Positions 57,267-64,000 of a stretch of 64,000 nt of DNA are shown here, piece by piece. The stretch's first letter is position 1. Every line of letters starts with the position of its first letter. This DNA is from Corynebacterium timonense (GTDB lineage: Bacteria; Actinomycetota; Actinomycetes; Mycobacteriales; Mycobacteriaceae): positions 372,001 to 436,000 of the forward strand of contig NZ_LT629765.1 of assembly GCF_900105305.1 (NCBI RefSeq). The letters are read 5' to 3'. The notes below the pieces were generated by a model, which saw only the letters and a program-made list of their open reading frames with translations, made no database searches and was not told the DNA's origin. The translations under genes were made by a program, and so were the position numbers.

Positions 57267-58508
57267 TTACTTGTCGCTCGTGCGGGACTTCTTGGCGGTG
57301 AAGGCGGAGATGCCGGTGATTTCGCGGCCGACGATGAGCGCCTGTACGGAGTCGGTGCCCTCGTAGGTGGACACAACTTCCATGTCGGTGAGGTGGCGCG
57401 CGACGTGGTTGTCCAGCAGGAGGCCGTTGCCGCCCATCATGTCGCGGGCCTCGCGGCAGATCGCGAGCGCTTTGCGGGAGGTGGTCATCTTGATCAGGGA
57501 GGCCATCGGGCCGGTGAAGGCGCCTTCCTCCTGCAGCTGCGCCATGCGGTGCGCGAGGAGCTGCAGGTGGGTGACGTCGGAAAGCATAGTGGCGAGCTTT
57601 TCCTGGACCAGCTGGAAGGCGGCGAGGGGGGAGCCGAACTGCTCGCGCTGCAGGGCGTAGGAGCGGGCGATCTCGAAGGCCGCCATGGCGTGGCCGACCG
57701 CTTCATAGGACGCGCCGCCGCGAGTGGCGGCCAGGACCTTGTTCACGTCCTTGAAGGAGGAGCAGTTTTTCAGGCGGTTCTCCTCGGGGACGCGGACGTC
57801 GGTGATGACGATGTCGCCCTGCAGGATGGCGCGCTTGCCAATCTTGCCGGTGATCACCTCCGGCACGTAGCCCGCCGGGTACTCGCCGTCGACCTTTTCC
57901 ACCACGAACGCCTTGACCTCGCCGTCGCCTTCGTCGCGGGCGTAGACCACGATGACGTCGCCCGCGTGCCCGTTGCCGATCCACCGCTTGTGCCCGTTGA
58001 GCACCCAGGTGTCGCCCTCGCGGCGGGCGGAGGTCTCCAGCGAGACGGAGTCGGAGCCGTGGTTCGGCTCGGTCAGGGCGAACGCGCCCGTCTTTTCCAG
58101 ACGGGCCATCGCGGGCAGCCACCGCTCGCGCTGCTCCTCGCTGCCGAGGATGTAGATCGAGCCCATGCACAGGTTCGAGTGCACGCCGAAGAAGGTGTTC
58201 ACAGAGCCGTCGATGCGCCCCATCTCCCGCGCGACCAGGCCGGCTTGGCGGCGCGTCAGGCCGGGACAGCCGTAGCCTTCGATGAAGGTGCCCACGACGC
58301 CGAGCTCCGCGAGCGCCGGAAGGATCTCCTCGGGGAACTCCGCGCGCTCCCAGTATTCGTTGATGATGGGCAGGACGTGCTTTTCGCCGAAGTCGCGGAT
58401 GCGGTCGCGGATGGCCACGTCCTCGGCGGACAGGGTGGAGTCGAGGCCGAGGAAGTCGGAGCGCTCGAGGCCGGACGTGGTGTAGGCGGAGGGGTTCGTG
58501 TCGGTCAT
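57267..58508 (-). CDS. Acyl-CoA dehydrogenase, glutaryl-CoA dehydrogenase/ACX4-like
   Basis: FAD enzyme introducing the alpha-beta double bond into an acyl-CoA. 413 residues from the ATG at 58508 with an AAAGGA site. Flavin motifs FALTEPNHGSDS and KRWIGNG; the catalytic Glu383 is in STYEGTDSVQALIVGREITG, the arrangement specific to the glutaryl-CoA dehydrogenase/plant ACX4 branch. By eye, the Arg that holds the glutarate carboxylate in human GCDH aligns with Asn104 here (DGSVNTFFGVHS), so a non-glutaryl substrate is likely. Middle gene of the caiB-acd-thiolase operon. Confidence 0.9.
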   Translation of the reverse strand: MTDTNPSAYTTSGLERSDFLGLDSTLSAEDVAIRDRIRDFGEKHVLPIINEYWERAEFPEEILPALAELGVVGTFIEGYGCPGLTRRQAGLVAREMGRIDGSVNTFFGVHSNLCMGSIYILGSEEQRERWLPAMARLEKTGAFALTEPNHGSDSVSLETSARREGDTWVLNGHKRWIGNGHAGDVIVVYARDEGDGEVKAFVVEKVDGEYPAGYVPEVITGKIGKRAILQGDIVITDVRVPEENRLKNCSSFKDVNKVLAATRGGASYEAVGHAMAAFEIARSYALQREQFGSPLAAFQLVQEKLATMLSDVTHLQLLAHRMAQLQEEGAFTGPMASLIKMTTSRKALAICREARDMMGGNGLLLDNHVARHLTDMEVVSTYEGTDSVQALIVGREITGISAFTAKKSRTSDK

Positions 58509-58557
58509 AGTGCAGGTTCCTTTCTGGGGCGTCGGTGGCGGGGGTGTGTTCATCGGT

Positions 58558-59724
58558 CTAGGGGGCGGCGCCGTCCAGCCACCGCCGCACGTAGTCCTCG
58601 TCGGCGTTGAGCTCCGGGGGAGCCGTCCTGCACGTGGCGGGGGTGCGGCTGAGCGTGATCGGGTTGGCCACGGTGGGGTAGCGCTCGTCGTCGGCGGCGA
58701 CCCAGATGGGGTCGAGGCCGAGCTGTTCGGCGTAGCGCACGCCGCCGCCGACGGTGAGGATGGGCGCGCAGCACACTCCGGCGGCGCTGAGCACCTCGAG
58801 CCAAGCGTCGACGCCGCGCTCGGCGAGGCGGCCCTCGATGGCGGCGCGCAGCGGCGTGCGGTGCTTGTTGCGCAGCTCCATGGAGGCAAAGCGCTGGTCG
58901 GCGACGAGCTCCGGCAGGCCGATCGTTGTCATGAGCGTGGCAAACTGGTCGTCGTTACCGCAGCAGATGACCACCTGCCCGTCGCCGGCCCGGAAGGGGC
59001 CGTAGGGGAAGAGGCTGGGGTGCTCGTTGCCCATGCGGTAAGGCTCGTGGCCGCCGGCGGTGAACGCGACGGTCTGGTTCACCATCGCCGACAGCGCCGA
59101 GGACAGCAGGTTGACCTCGACGGTCTGCGCGGTGCCGGTGGCGGAGCGCTCCTGCAGCGCCGCGAGGATGCCCACGGCGGCGTGGAGGCCGGTGAAAATG
59201 TCAAAAAGCGCGAAGCCCCCGCGCTGCGGATTCCCGTCCGCGTCGCCAGTGACGTGCATGAACCCGCTGAGCGCCTGGACGAGCAGGTCGTAGCCGGGAA
59301 GGCTCGCCCCGCCCTTGGTGCCAAAGCCCGTGATGGAGGCGTGGATGAGGTCCGGCCAGCGCTCGGCCGTTTGGGAGCGGTCGAGCCCGAAGCGCAGCAG
59401 GCCACCGGGCTTAAAGTTCTCCACGAGGACGTCGGCCCGGTCGACGATGCGGTACGCGGTGCGCAGGTCGTCGTCGTTTTTCAGGTCGAGCGCGATGGAG
59501 CGCTTGTTGCGGTTGATCGAGAGGAAGTAGGTGCTGTGCCCGTCGATGGAGGGCGGCAGCCACTGGCGGGTGTCGTCGCCGCGCGGCGCTTCGATCTTGA
59601 TCACGGTGGCGCCGAGGTCGGCGAGCAGCATCGTGCAATAGGGGCCGGCGAGGACCCGCGAGAAGTCGGCGACAACGACGCCGCTGAGCGGGCCGCGTGT
59701 GTCCTCGAGTTCGGTATGGTCCAT
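58558..59724 (-). CDS. Class III (CaiB/BaiF) CoA-transferase
   Basis: Transfers CoA from an acyl-CoA donor (often succinyl-CoA) to a free acid, activating it for beta-oxidation. 388 residues from the ATG at 59724, preceded by AAGGA. Family signatures DFSRVLAGPYCTMLLADLGA, VENFKPGGL and the catalytic Asp146 in PGYDLLVQALSG. The closest functional relatives I can name are formyl-CoA and succinyl-CoA:glutarate CoA-transferases. First gene of the minus-strand catabolic operon, divergent from lysR. Confidence 0.92.
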   Translation of the reverse strand: MDHTELEDTRGPLSGVVVADFSRVLAGPYCTMLLADLGATVIKIEAPRGDDTRQWLPPSIDGHSTYFLSINRNKRSIALDLKNDDDLRTAYRIVDRADVLVENFKPGGLLRFGLDRSQTAERWPDLIHASITGFGTKGGASLPGYDLLVQALSGFMHVTGDADGNPQRGGFALFDIFTGLHAAVGILAALQERSATGTAQTVEVNLLSSALSAMVNQTVAFTAGGHEPYRMGNEHPSLFPYGPFRAGDGQVVICCGNDDQFATLMTTIGLPELVADQRFASMELRNKHRTPLRAAIEGRLAERGVDAWLEVLSAAGVCCAPILTVGGGVRYAEQLGLDPIWVAADDERYPTVANPITLSRTPATCRTAPPELNADEDYVRRWLDGAAP

Positions 59725-59870
59725 GTCACTATCCTTGTGCTTGTGTTGTTTTGGTAATAAAATCACGGTTGATTCGTACAGTCCAATACTTAATTACGTG
59801 CTTATTCATGCTCGACGGTGATTAATAGGGATTACTTGCGCGGGCCAAGTGGTGAAGGGAGGCCAGTGGC
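59725..59870. promoter_or_regulatory. AT-rich divergent regulatory region between CoA-transferase and LysR genes
   Basis: This 146-bp gap is much more AT-rich than its surroundings. The segment around 59790-59815 (AATACTTAATTACG then TGCTTATT) is an imperfect palindrome of the T-N11-A type that LysR regulators bind. A second AT patch (ATTAATAGGGATTACTT) lies nearer the lysR ATG. Reasonable place for the regulator to control both directions. Confidence 0.4.
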
Positions 59871-60782
59871 ATGGAGGTACAGGAGGCCAAGGCGTTCCTT
59901 GTGCTGGCAGAGGAGCTTCATTTCGGCCGCGCCGCCGATCGGCTCAACATGGCGCAACCGCCCCTGAGCAGGGCCATCCGCCAGCTGGAGCGCCGCCTGA
60001 AGGTGAAGCTGTTCGACCGCAGCACCAGGCGCGTCGAGCTCACCACCGCCGGCGCCGCGCTCGTCGAGCCGGCCCGCAAGCTCGTGGAGGCCTCCGCCGT
60101 CGCGGTGCGCACCGCCCGCGACGCGGCCTCGGGCACGACCGGCGTGGTCCGCCTCGGCTTCGCCAGCGCCTCGGTGCGCGGGGTCGTCTCCCAGCTCGTG
60201 CGCTCCACGCAGGACCGCCTGCCCAGCGTCACCCTCGAGCTGCATTCCGCGCTACTGTCGGCCAACGGCCTGGACAAGGTCCTCTCCGGTGAGATCGACT
60301 GCATGATCGGGCGCTGGAACACCCTCCCGGCGGAGGTCGAGTCCAAGGAGCTTTTCCGCGAAGAAATTGTCGCCGTGGTTTCCGAGACCCATCCCCTCGC
60401 GCGGGAGGGGAGGGCGCAGATCAGCATGGCTGACCTGGCCCACGAGGAGTGGATCATGCTGCAGGGCGGGCCGGGGGCGGCGCTGCAGACGCGCGTGTCC
60501 ACCCTGGCACGCCGGGCGGGGTTTGTGCCCTCGGTGCGCTCCACCGTGCCGGACTCGTGGACCCAGCTCGTGCTCGTCGCCTCTGGCGTCGGCGTGGCGC
60601 TGACGCTCGACAGCGTGCGCGACAACACGAACCGCGAGTTTCTGCACTACATGACGCTCAAGGACGAGGACCGCCACGTCGACGTGCAGCTGGTGTGGAA
60701 GAAGCACAACGATAACCCAGCCTTCCACAACCTCATGGTCTGCCTCGAGGGCATCTTCCCGCTTACCTACAGCGCGAACTAG
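59871..60782 (+). CDS. LysR-type transcriptional regulator of the catabolic cluster
   Basis: 303 residues. N-terminal winged helix (AFLVLAEELHFGRAADRLNM, then QPPLSRAIRQLERRLKVKLF) and a periplasmic-binding-like effector domain. It stands between divergent catabolic operons, the classic layout for a LysR activator responding to an intermediate of the pathway. The N-terminus resembles the CatR/BenM-like aromatic-acid regulators, which is a loose impression. Confidence 0.92.
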   Translation: MEVQEAKAFLVLAEELHFGRAADRLNMAQPPLSRAIRQLERRLKVKLFDRSTRRVELTTAGAALVEPARKLVEASAVAVRTARDAASGTTGVVRLGFASASVRGVVSQLVRSTQDRLPSVTLELHSALLSANGLDKVLSGEIDCMIGRWNTLPAEVESKELFREEIVAVVSETHPLAREGRAQISMADLAHEEWIMLQGGPGAALQTRVSTLARRAGFVPSVRSTVPDSWTQLVLVASGVGVALTLDSVRDNTNREFLHYMTLKDEDRHVDVQLVWKKHNDNPAFHNLMVCLEGIFPLTYSAN

Positions 60783-60783
60783 C

Positions 60784-60808
60784 GCGTATCGACGCCCCAT
60801 TGATACGC
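60784..60808. promoter_or_regulatory. Inverted repeat upstream of the enoyl-CoA hydratase gene
   Basis: GCGTATC (60784-60790) and GATACGC (60802-60808) flank 11 bp, beginning just after the lysR stop. The arms extend to nine bases with one mismatch. The left arm plus GACGCCC also occurs at 56018-56031 downstream of the thiolase gene. Possible operator or the stem of a small hairpin. Confidence 0.35.
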
Positions 60809-60900
60809 ACCTGGTAACAGTCGCCCGAGTTGGCGCGGCATGTGTGATATGAAACCTAGGCTGGTCACATTGCATGTCACACCACAGAAGGGGATTGCAC

Positions 60901-61689
60901 GTGGAGTACTCAACAGTTCTGCGACACGACGACGAGGCCGTGGCCACCCTGACGGTGAACCGGCCGGAGAAGATGAACGCCGCGAGCCGGCAGGTGCTCG
61001 ACGAGCTCAATAGCCACCTCGACGAGATCGAGGGCGACGCGGGGGTCGAGGTCATCATCATCACCGGCGCCGGCGAGACGTCCTTCGTCGCCGGCGCGGA
61101 CATCAACGAGCTCGCCCTGCGCCGCCCGCTCGACGGCCTCGAGGCCTACATGCAGCGCACCTACGGGCGCATCGCGCACTTTCCCAAACCTGTCATCGCC
61201 GCCGTCAACGGCTATGCGCTCGGCGGCGGCTGCGAGCTCGCCCTCGCCTGCGACATCCGCGTCGCCTCCGACACCGCGGTCTTCGGCCTGCCCGAGACCG
61301 GCCTGGGCATCCTCCCCGGCGCCGGCGGCACCCAGCGCCTCGTCGAGGCGGTGGGGCGCGGCCCCGCGATCGACATGATCATCACCGGCCGGCGCATCAG
61401 CGCCGCCGAGGCGCTCCAGTGGGGGCTGGTGACCTACGTGACGGACGCCGAGTCGCTGCTCGAGCAGGCCGCCACGATCGCCACCCGGATTCGCCGCAAG
61501 GGCCCCACCGCCGTTGCGCTCGTGCGCCAGGTCGTCGCCCACAGCGCCGCCGCGAGCGAGGAGACGGGCATGTTCGTCGAGCGCCTCGCGCAGTCGCTGC
61601 TCTACGCCACGGCCGAAAAGCGCGAGGGCGTCGAGGCTTCCCTGTCCAAGCGCCACCCCGACTTCGCCGCGGTCAAGGGCGAAAGCTGA
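60901..61689 (+). CDS. Enoyl-CoA hydratase/isomerase (PaaF-like)
   Basis: Hydrates a 2-enoyl-CoA to a 3-hydroxyacyl-CoA. 262 residues from GTG at 60901, with AAGGGGA about 8 bp upstream. Crotonase-fold signatures: oxyanion hole residues in FVAGADINEL and ALGGGCELALACD, and the catalytic Glu in LPETGLGILPGAGG. Followed 30 bp later by the 3-hydroxyacyl-CoA dehydrogenase gene, giving consecutive beta-oxidation steps. Confidence 0.93.
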   Translation: MEYSTVLRHDDEAVATLTVNRPEKMNAASRQVLDELNSHLDEIEGDAGVEVIIITGAGETSFVAGADINELALRRPLDGLEAYMQRTYGRIAHFPKPVIAAVNGYALGGGCELALACDIRVASDTAVFGLPETGLGILPGAGGTQRLVEAVGRGPAIDMIITGRRISAAEALQWGLVTYVTDAESLLEQAATIATRIRRKGPTAVALVRQVVAHSAAASEETGMFVERLAQSLLYATAEKREGVEASLSKRHPDFAAVKGES

Positions 61690-61719
61690 CCCCACACACC
61701 ACGTTTACAAGGAGCACAC

Positions 61720-62616
61720 ATGGCAGACATCTCTCACGTCACTGTTATCGGGTCCGGCACGATGGGCTCGCAGATCGGCATGGTGGCCGCCCTCTCGGGC
61801 TTTCGCACCACCGTCGTCGACCTTTCTGAGGACGCGCTCGCCGCGGCCGAGAAGCAGCTGCGTAGCCGCATGGAACGCGACGTAGAAAAAGGCCGCCGCA
61901 CCCAGGGCGACGTCGACGCCGCCTTCGACCGCCTCGACTTCACCACCGACCAGGCCGCGGCCGTCGCCGAGACCGACATCGTCATCGAGGCGGCGGTGGA
62001 AAACATCGAGATCAAGCGATCCATCCTCGCCGAGCTGGACGCGCAGGCCCCCGAGGGAGCCATTCTGGCTACGAACTCCTCCAACATCGTCTCCTCCCGC
62101 CTGGCGGACGCCACCAACCGGCCCGAGAAGGTGTGCAACATGCACTTTTTCAACCCGGTGCTGGTGATGAAGGCCTGCGAGATCGTCGGGCACGAGGGCA
62201 CGAGCGAGGAGACGCTGGCGGCGGTGGACACGCTCGCACGGGCGATGGGCCGCGACGTGATCCGCGTGCGCCGCGAGATCCCCGGCTTCGTTGCCAACCG
62301 CCTGCTCAACGCGCTGCGCACCGAGGCACTCAAGCTCTACGAGGAGGGCTACGCCTCGTTCGAGGACATCGACACGGCGGCGCGCTCCGCGCTGCGCCAC
62401 CCGATGGGCCCCTTCGAGCTCATGGACCTCGTCGGCATCGACGTCGCCTACCTTATCCGCAAGGCCGAGTACGAGCAGACCGGCGACGAGTCCTCCCTGC
62501 CCGCCGCAGCGATGGAGCGCATGTACAACACCGGCAACTACGGCAAGAAGACCGGCAAAGGCTGGTACGAGTACGACGACCAGGGGCGCAAGGGCCGCCC
62601 GAACCCCGACTTCTAA
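61720..62616 (+). CDS. 3-hydroxyacyl-CoA dehydrogenase (Hbd/PaaH-like)
   Basis: NAD-dependent oxidation of 3-hydroxyacyl-CoA to 3-oxoacyl-CoA. 298 residues with an AAGGAG site. Rossmann motif GSGTMGSQIG, catalytic His in MHFFNPV, Glu in KACEIV, and the helical C-terminal domain with GFVANRLLNAL and KTGKGWYEYDD. Short, single-function form. With the hydratase, thiolase, dehydrogenase and CoA-transferase it makes a full beta-oxidation set within 7 kb. Confidence 0.94.
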   Translation: MADISHVTVIGSGTMGSQIGMVAALSGFRTTVVDLSEDALAAAEKQLRSRMERDVEKGRRTQGDVDAAFDRLDFTTDQAAAVAETDIVIEAAVENIEIKRSILAELDAQAPEGAILATNSSNIVSSRLADATNRPEKVCNMHFFNPVLVMKACEIVGHEGTSEETLAAVDTLARAMGRDVIRVRREIPGFVANRLLNALRTEALKLYEEGYASFEDIDTAARSALRHPMGPFELMDLVGIDVAYLIRKAEYEQTGDESSLPAAAMERMYNTGNYGKKTGKGWYEYDDQGRKGRPNPDF

Positions 62617-62628
62617 GCAGTAACGCCC

Positions 62629-62663
62629 AACGCCCCGCTCCGGTGAGAACCGGGCGGGGCGTT
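62629..62663. terminator. Bidirectional hairpin between convergent genes
   Basis: AACGCCCCGC (62629-62638) pairs perfectly with GCGGGGCGTT (62654-62663) around a 15-base loop. The outer GTAACG (62620-62625) and CGTTAC (62675-62680) can extend it. No long T tract. It separates the 3-hydroxyacyl-CoA dehydrogenase and monooxygenase genes and probably terminates both. Confidence 0.6.
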
Positions 62664-62676
62664 CCGCGTGGCGTCG

Positions 62677-64000
62677 TTACGCGAAGTTCAGGCCGGTGAA
62701 CCTGCCGTCGGCGCGCCATTGACGCACGTGGTTGAAGAAGGCCTTCTTGCCGGCGGGGAAGCCCACCGAGCGGCGCTCCGCCATGCCGATCTCCCGCTTG
62801 CCCTCGCCGTTGAGGTAGCCGGGGGTGCACTCGGGGTCGTCGGCGACCGTGCCGTTTTCCACGAGGTGGTCGACCCACGCGTCCTCCGCTTCCTGCGTCG
62901 GCTCGAAGACCTCCGCGCCGGAATCCAGCGTGTGGTCAATGACGGCGCGCAGCACGCGAGCGCCGTCCGCGAAGTTCTGCGGCACGTTGGAGACCAGGAA
63001 CGCCGCCTGCACGGACTGCTGGAAGAACATGTTGGGGAAGTCGTGGGTGAAGTAGCCCATGTAGGTGAGCATCCCGTCGTTCCACTTGTCGCGCAGCTTC
63101 AGGCCGTTGCGGCCGATGACGTCGAAGAAGGCGTCCTTGGAGGCGTTGCGGTTGTAGAGGAACCCCGTGGAGTAGATGATCATGTCCACCGGGTACTCCA
63201 CGCCCTGGATGACCACGCCGTTTTCGGTGATGCGCTCGACGCCCTTACCGTCGGTGTCCACGAGCTCCACGTTGTCGCGGTTGAAGGTCTGCAGGTACTC
63301 GTCGTGGAAGCCGGGGCGCTTGCACCACGCGCGGTACCAGGCCTTGAGGCCGTCCGCGGTCGCCTTGTCCTCGACCTCCACGTCCGTCCTATCACGGATG
63401 GACTGCTGCACCTCGTCGTCCCACTGGTAGAGCACCGACCGGAACTTCTCGGGGGTCATGTCGCCCTCAATGGCCTCCAGGCGGTGCGCGAGCTTGCGCC
63501 CGTTCATGGTCCAGCCGTCGCTGAGCAGGTCGACGGTGTCACTGGAGGGGTAGTTGCCCACCTTGTACTCCTCGACGAAGTCGAGGAAGTTGTCGTAGAC
63601 CTTCTGCTGCCAGCCCTCCTGGGAGGTCAGCTCGTCCCACCACTCGTAGTCCGTCGGGCCGTTGCCGCGCACGTCCACCGAGGTCGGGGTACGCTGGATC
63701 ACGAGCAGCTTCTTGGCGGTCTTCGCCAGCTCGGGAACAACCTGGATGGCCGTGGCGCCGGTGCCGATGATGGCCACCGTCTTGTCGCTCAGCTTGTCCA
63801 TCTCGGCGCCGTCGGGGGAGCCGCCGGTGGCGTTGTAATCCCAACGCGCGGTGTGGAACCACTCGCCCTTGTAGTCCATCGTGCCCGGGAAGGAGGGCAG
63901 GCGCGGGACGTTGAGCGAGCCGATTCCGAGGCTGACAAACTGCGAGGTGAAGTTGTCGCCGCGGTTGGTGGTGATGCGCCAGCGCTTGATGTCCTCCTCC
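62677..64000 (-). CDS. FAD-dependent Baeyer-Villiger-type monooxygenase, 5' end outside window
   Basis: About 441 C-terminal residues are visible; the N-terminal FAD domain lies beyond position 64000. The fingerprint YKGEWFHTARWD matches the type I BVMO motif F-x-G-x3-H-x3-W-(P/D) with Tyr for Phe. It is followed by the NADPH Rossmann motif GTGATAIQVVPELA and the BVMO-like C-terminal half (STGFLYNRNASKDAFFDVIG). Such enzymes insert oxygen next to a ketone, giving esters or lactones, with NADPH and oxygen. Convergent with the beta-oxidation genes, which could consume the resulting acid. Confidence 0.88.
   Translation of the reverse strand, partial: EEDIKRWRITTNRGDNFTSQFVSLGIGSLNVPRLPSFPGTMDYKGEWFHTARWDYNATGGSPDGAEMDKLSDKTVAIIGTGATAIQVVPELAKTAKKLLVIQRTPTSVDVRGNGPTDYEWWDELTSQEGWQQKVYDNFLDFVEEYKVGNYPSSDTVDLLSDGWTMNGRKLAHRLEAIEGDMTPEKFRSVLYQWDDEVQQSIRDRTDVEVEDKATADGLKAWYRAWCKRPGFHDEYLQTFNRDNVELVDTDGKGVERITENGVVIQGVEYPVDMIIYSTGFLYNRNASKDAFFDVIGRNGLKLRDKWNDGMLTYMGYFTHDFPNMFFQQSVQAAFLVSNVPQNFADGARVLRAVIDHTLDSGAEVFEPTQEAEDAWVDHLVENGTVADDPECTPGYLNGEGKREIGMAERRSVGFPAGKKAFFNHVRQWRADGRFTGLNFA

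Overview
The window is a GC-rich chromosomal segment of a Corynebacterium species. The evidence is the gene order dnaG / dgt / TPM protein / glyS / znr-zur / uppS / recO / era / CBS protein / ybeY / phoH / rsmE / dnaJ2 / hrcA / hemW / fadD15 / malQ / dcp / treS / aecD / brnQ. As far as I recall it, this matches one continuous stretch of the C. glutamicum chromosome. GTG starts, leaderless-looking starts and strong GC3 bias (long antisense ORFs) fit as well. I see no rRNA, tRNA or CRISPR.

Layout. 1-10570 (all minus): end of a dipeptide-type ABC importer (permease cut by the window edge, lipoprotein binding protein), a flavin-dependent oxidoreductase with brnQ, trehalose synthase with maltokinase, C-S lyase aecD, and an ABC exporter. 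10672-12511: a frameshifted lipoprotein and a type-B carboxylesterase. 12512-16535: a 4.0-kb island bounded by a 17-bp direct repeat. It holds a decayed IS481-family element, a broken gene for a secreted Cys-bounded peptide, small membrane proteins and a zinc-ribbon protein. 16552-18795: M3 peptidase and two tiny membrane proteins. 18830-19516: an array of 83-84-bp hairpin repeats. 19563-31327: malQ, fadD15, then a housekeeping run (hemW, hrcA, dnaJ2, rsmE, phoH, ybeY, CBS protein).

31391-41825 is an accessory block: a pyridoxal kinase, then a seven-gene operon encoding a complete dipeptide/nickel-type ABC importer, two luciferase-like flavin monooxygenases and a FAD/NAD(P)-binding protein. 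Upstream of it lies a palindrome close to the corynebacterial McbR (sulfur repressor) operator, so organosulfur uptake and oxidation is my leading guess. The operon's binding-protein gene is frameshifted. 41836-44242: era, recO, uppS, followed by a second array of the same hairpin repeat (44239-45021), again between convergent genes. 45030-55948: zur, an ArsR regulator, glyS, small conserved genes, a TPM-domain protein, dgt, a secreted RNase Sa-type lipoprotein, dnaG (zinc ligands mostly lost), mazG and a secreted protein.

56052-64000 is a catabolic island: PcaF/PaaJ-type thiolase, acyl-CoA dehydrogenase and class III CoA-transferase (minus), a LysR regulator, enoyl-CoA hydratase and 3-hydroxyacyl-CoA dehydrogenase (plus), and a convergent Baeyer-Villiger-type monooxygenase cut by the window end. 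Together they could activate and beta-oxidise a (dicarboxylic) acid, possibly made from a ketone by the monooxygenase.

Main points for follow-up: the two convergent-boundary repeat arrays, the repeat-bounded island with its broken peptide genes, the putatively sulfur-regulated transporter/monooxygenase operon, the DnaG zinc-site loss, and recurrent one-base contractions in homopolymers that break several accessory genes.
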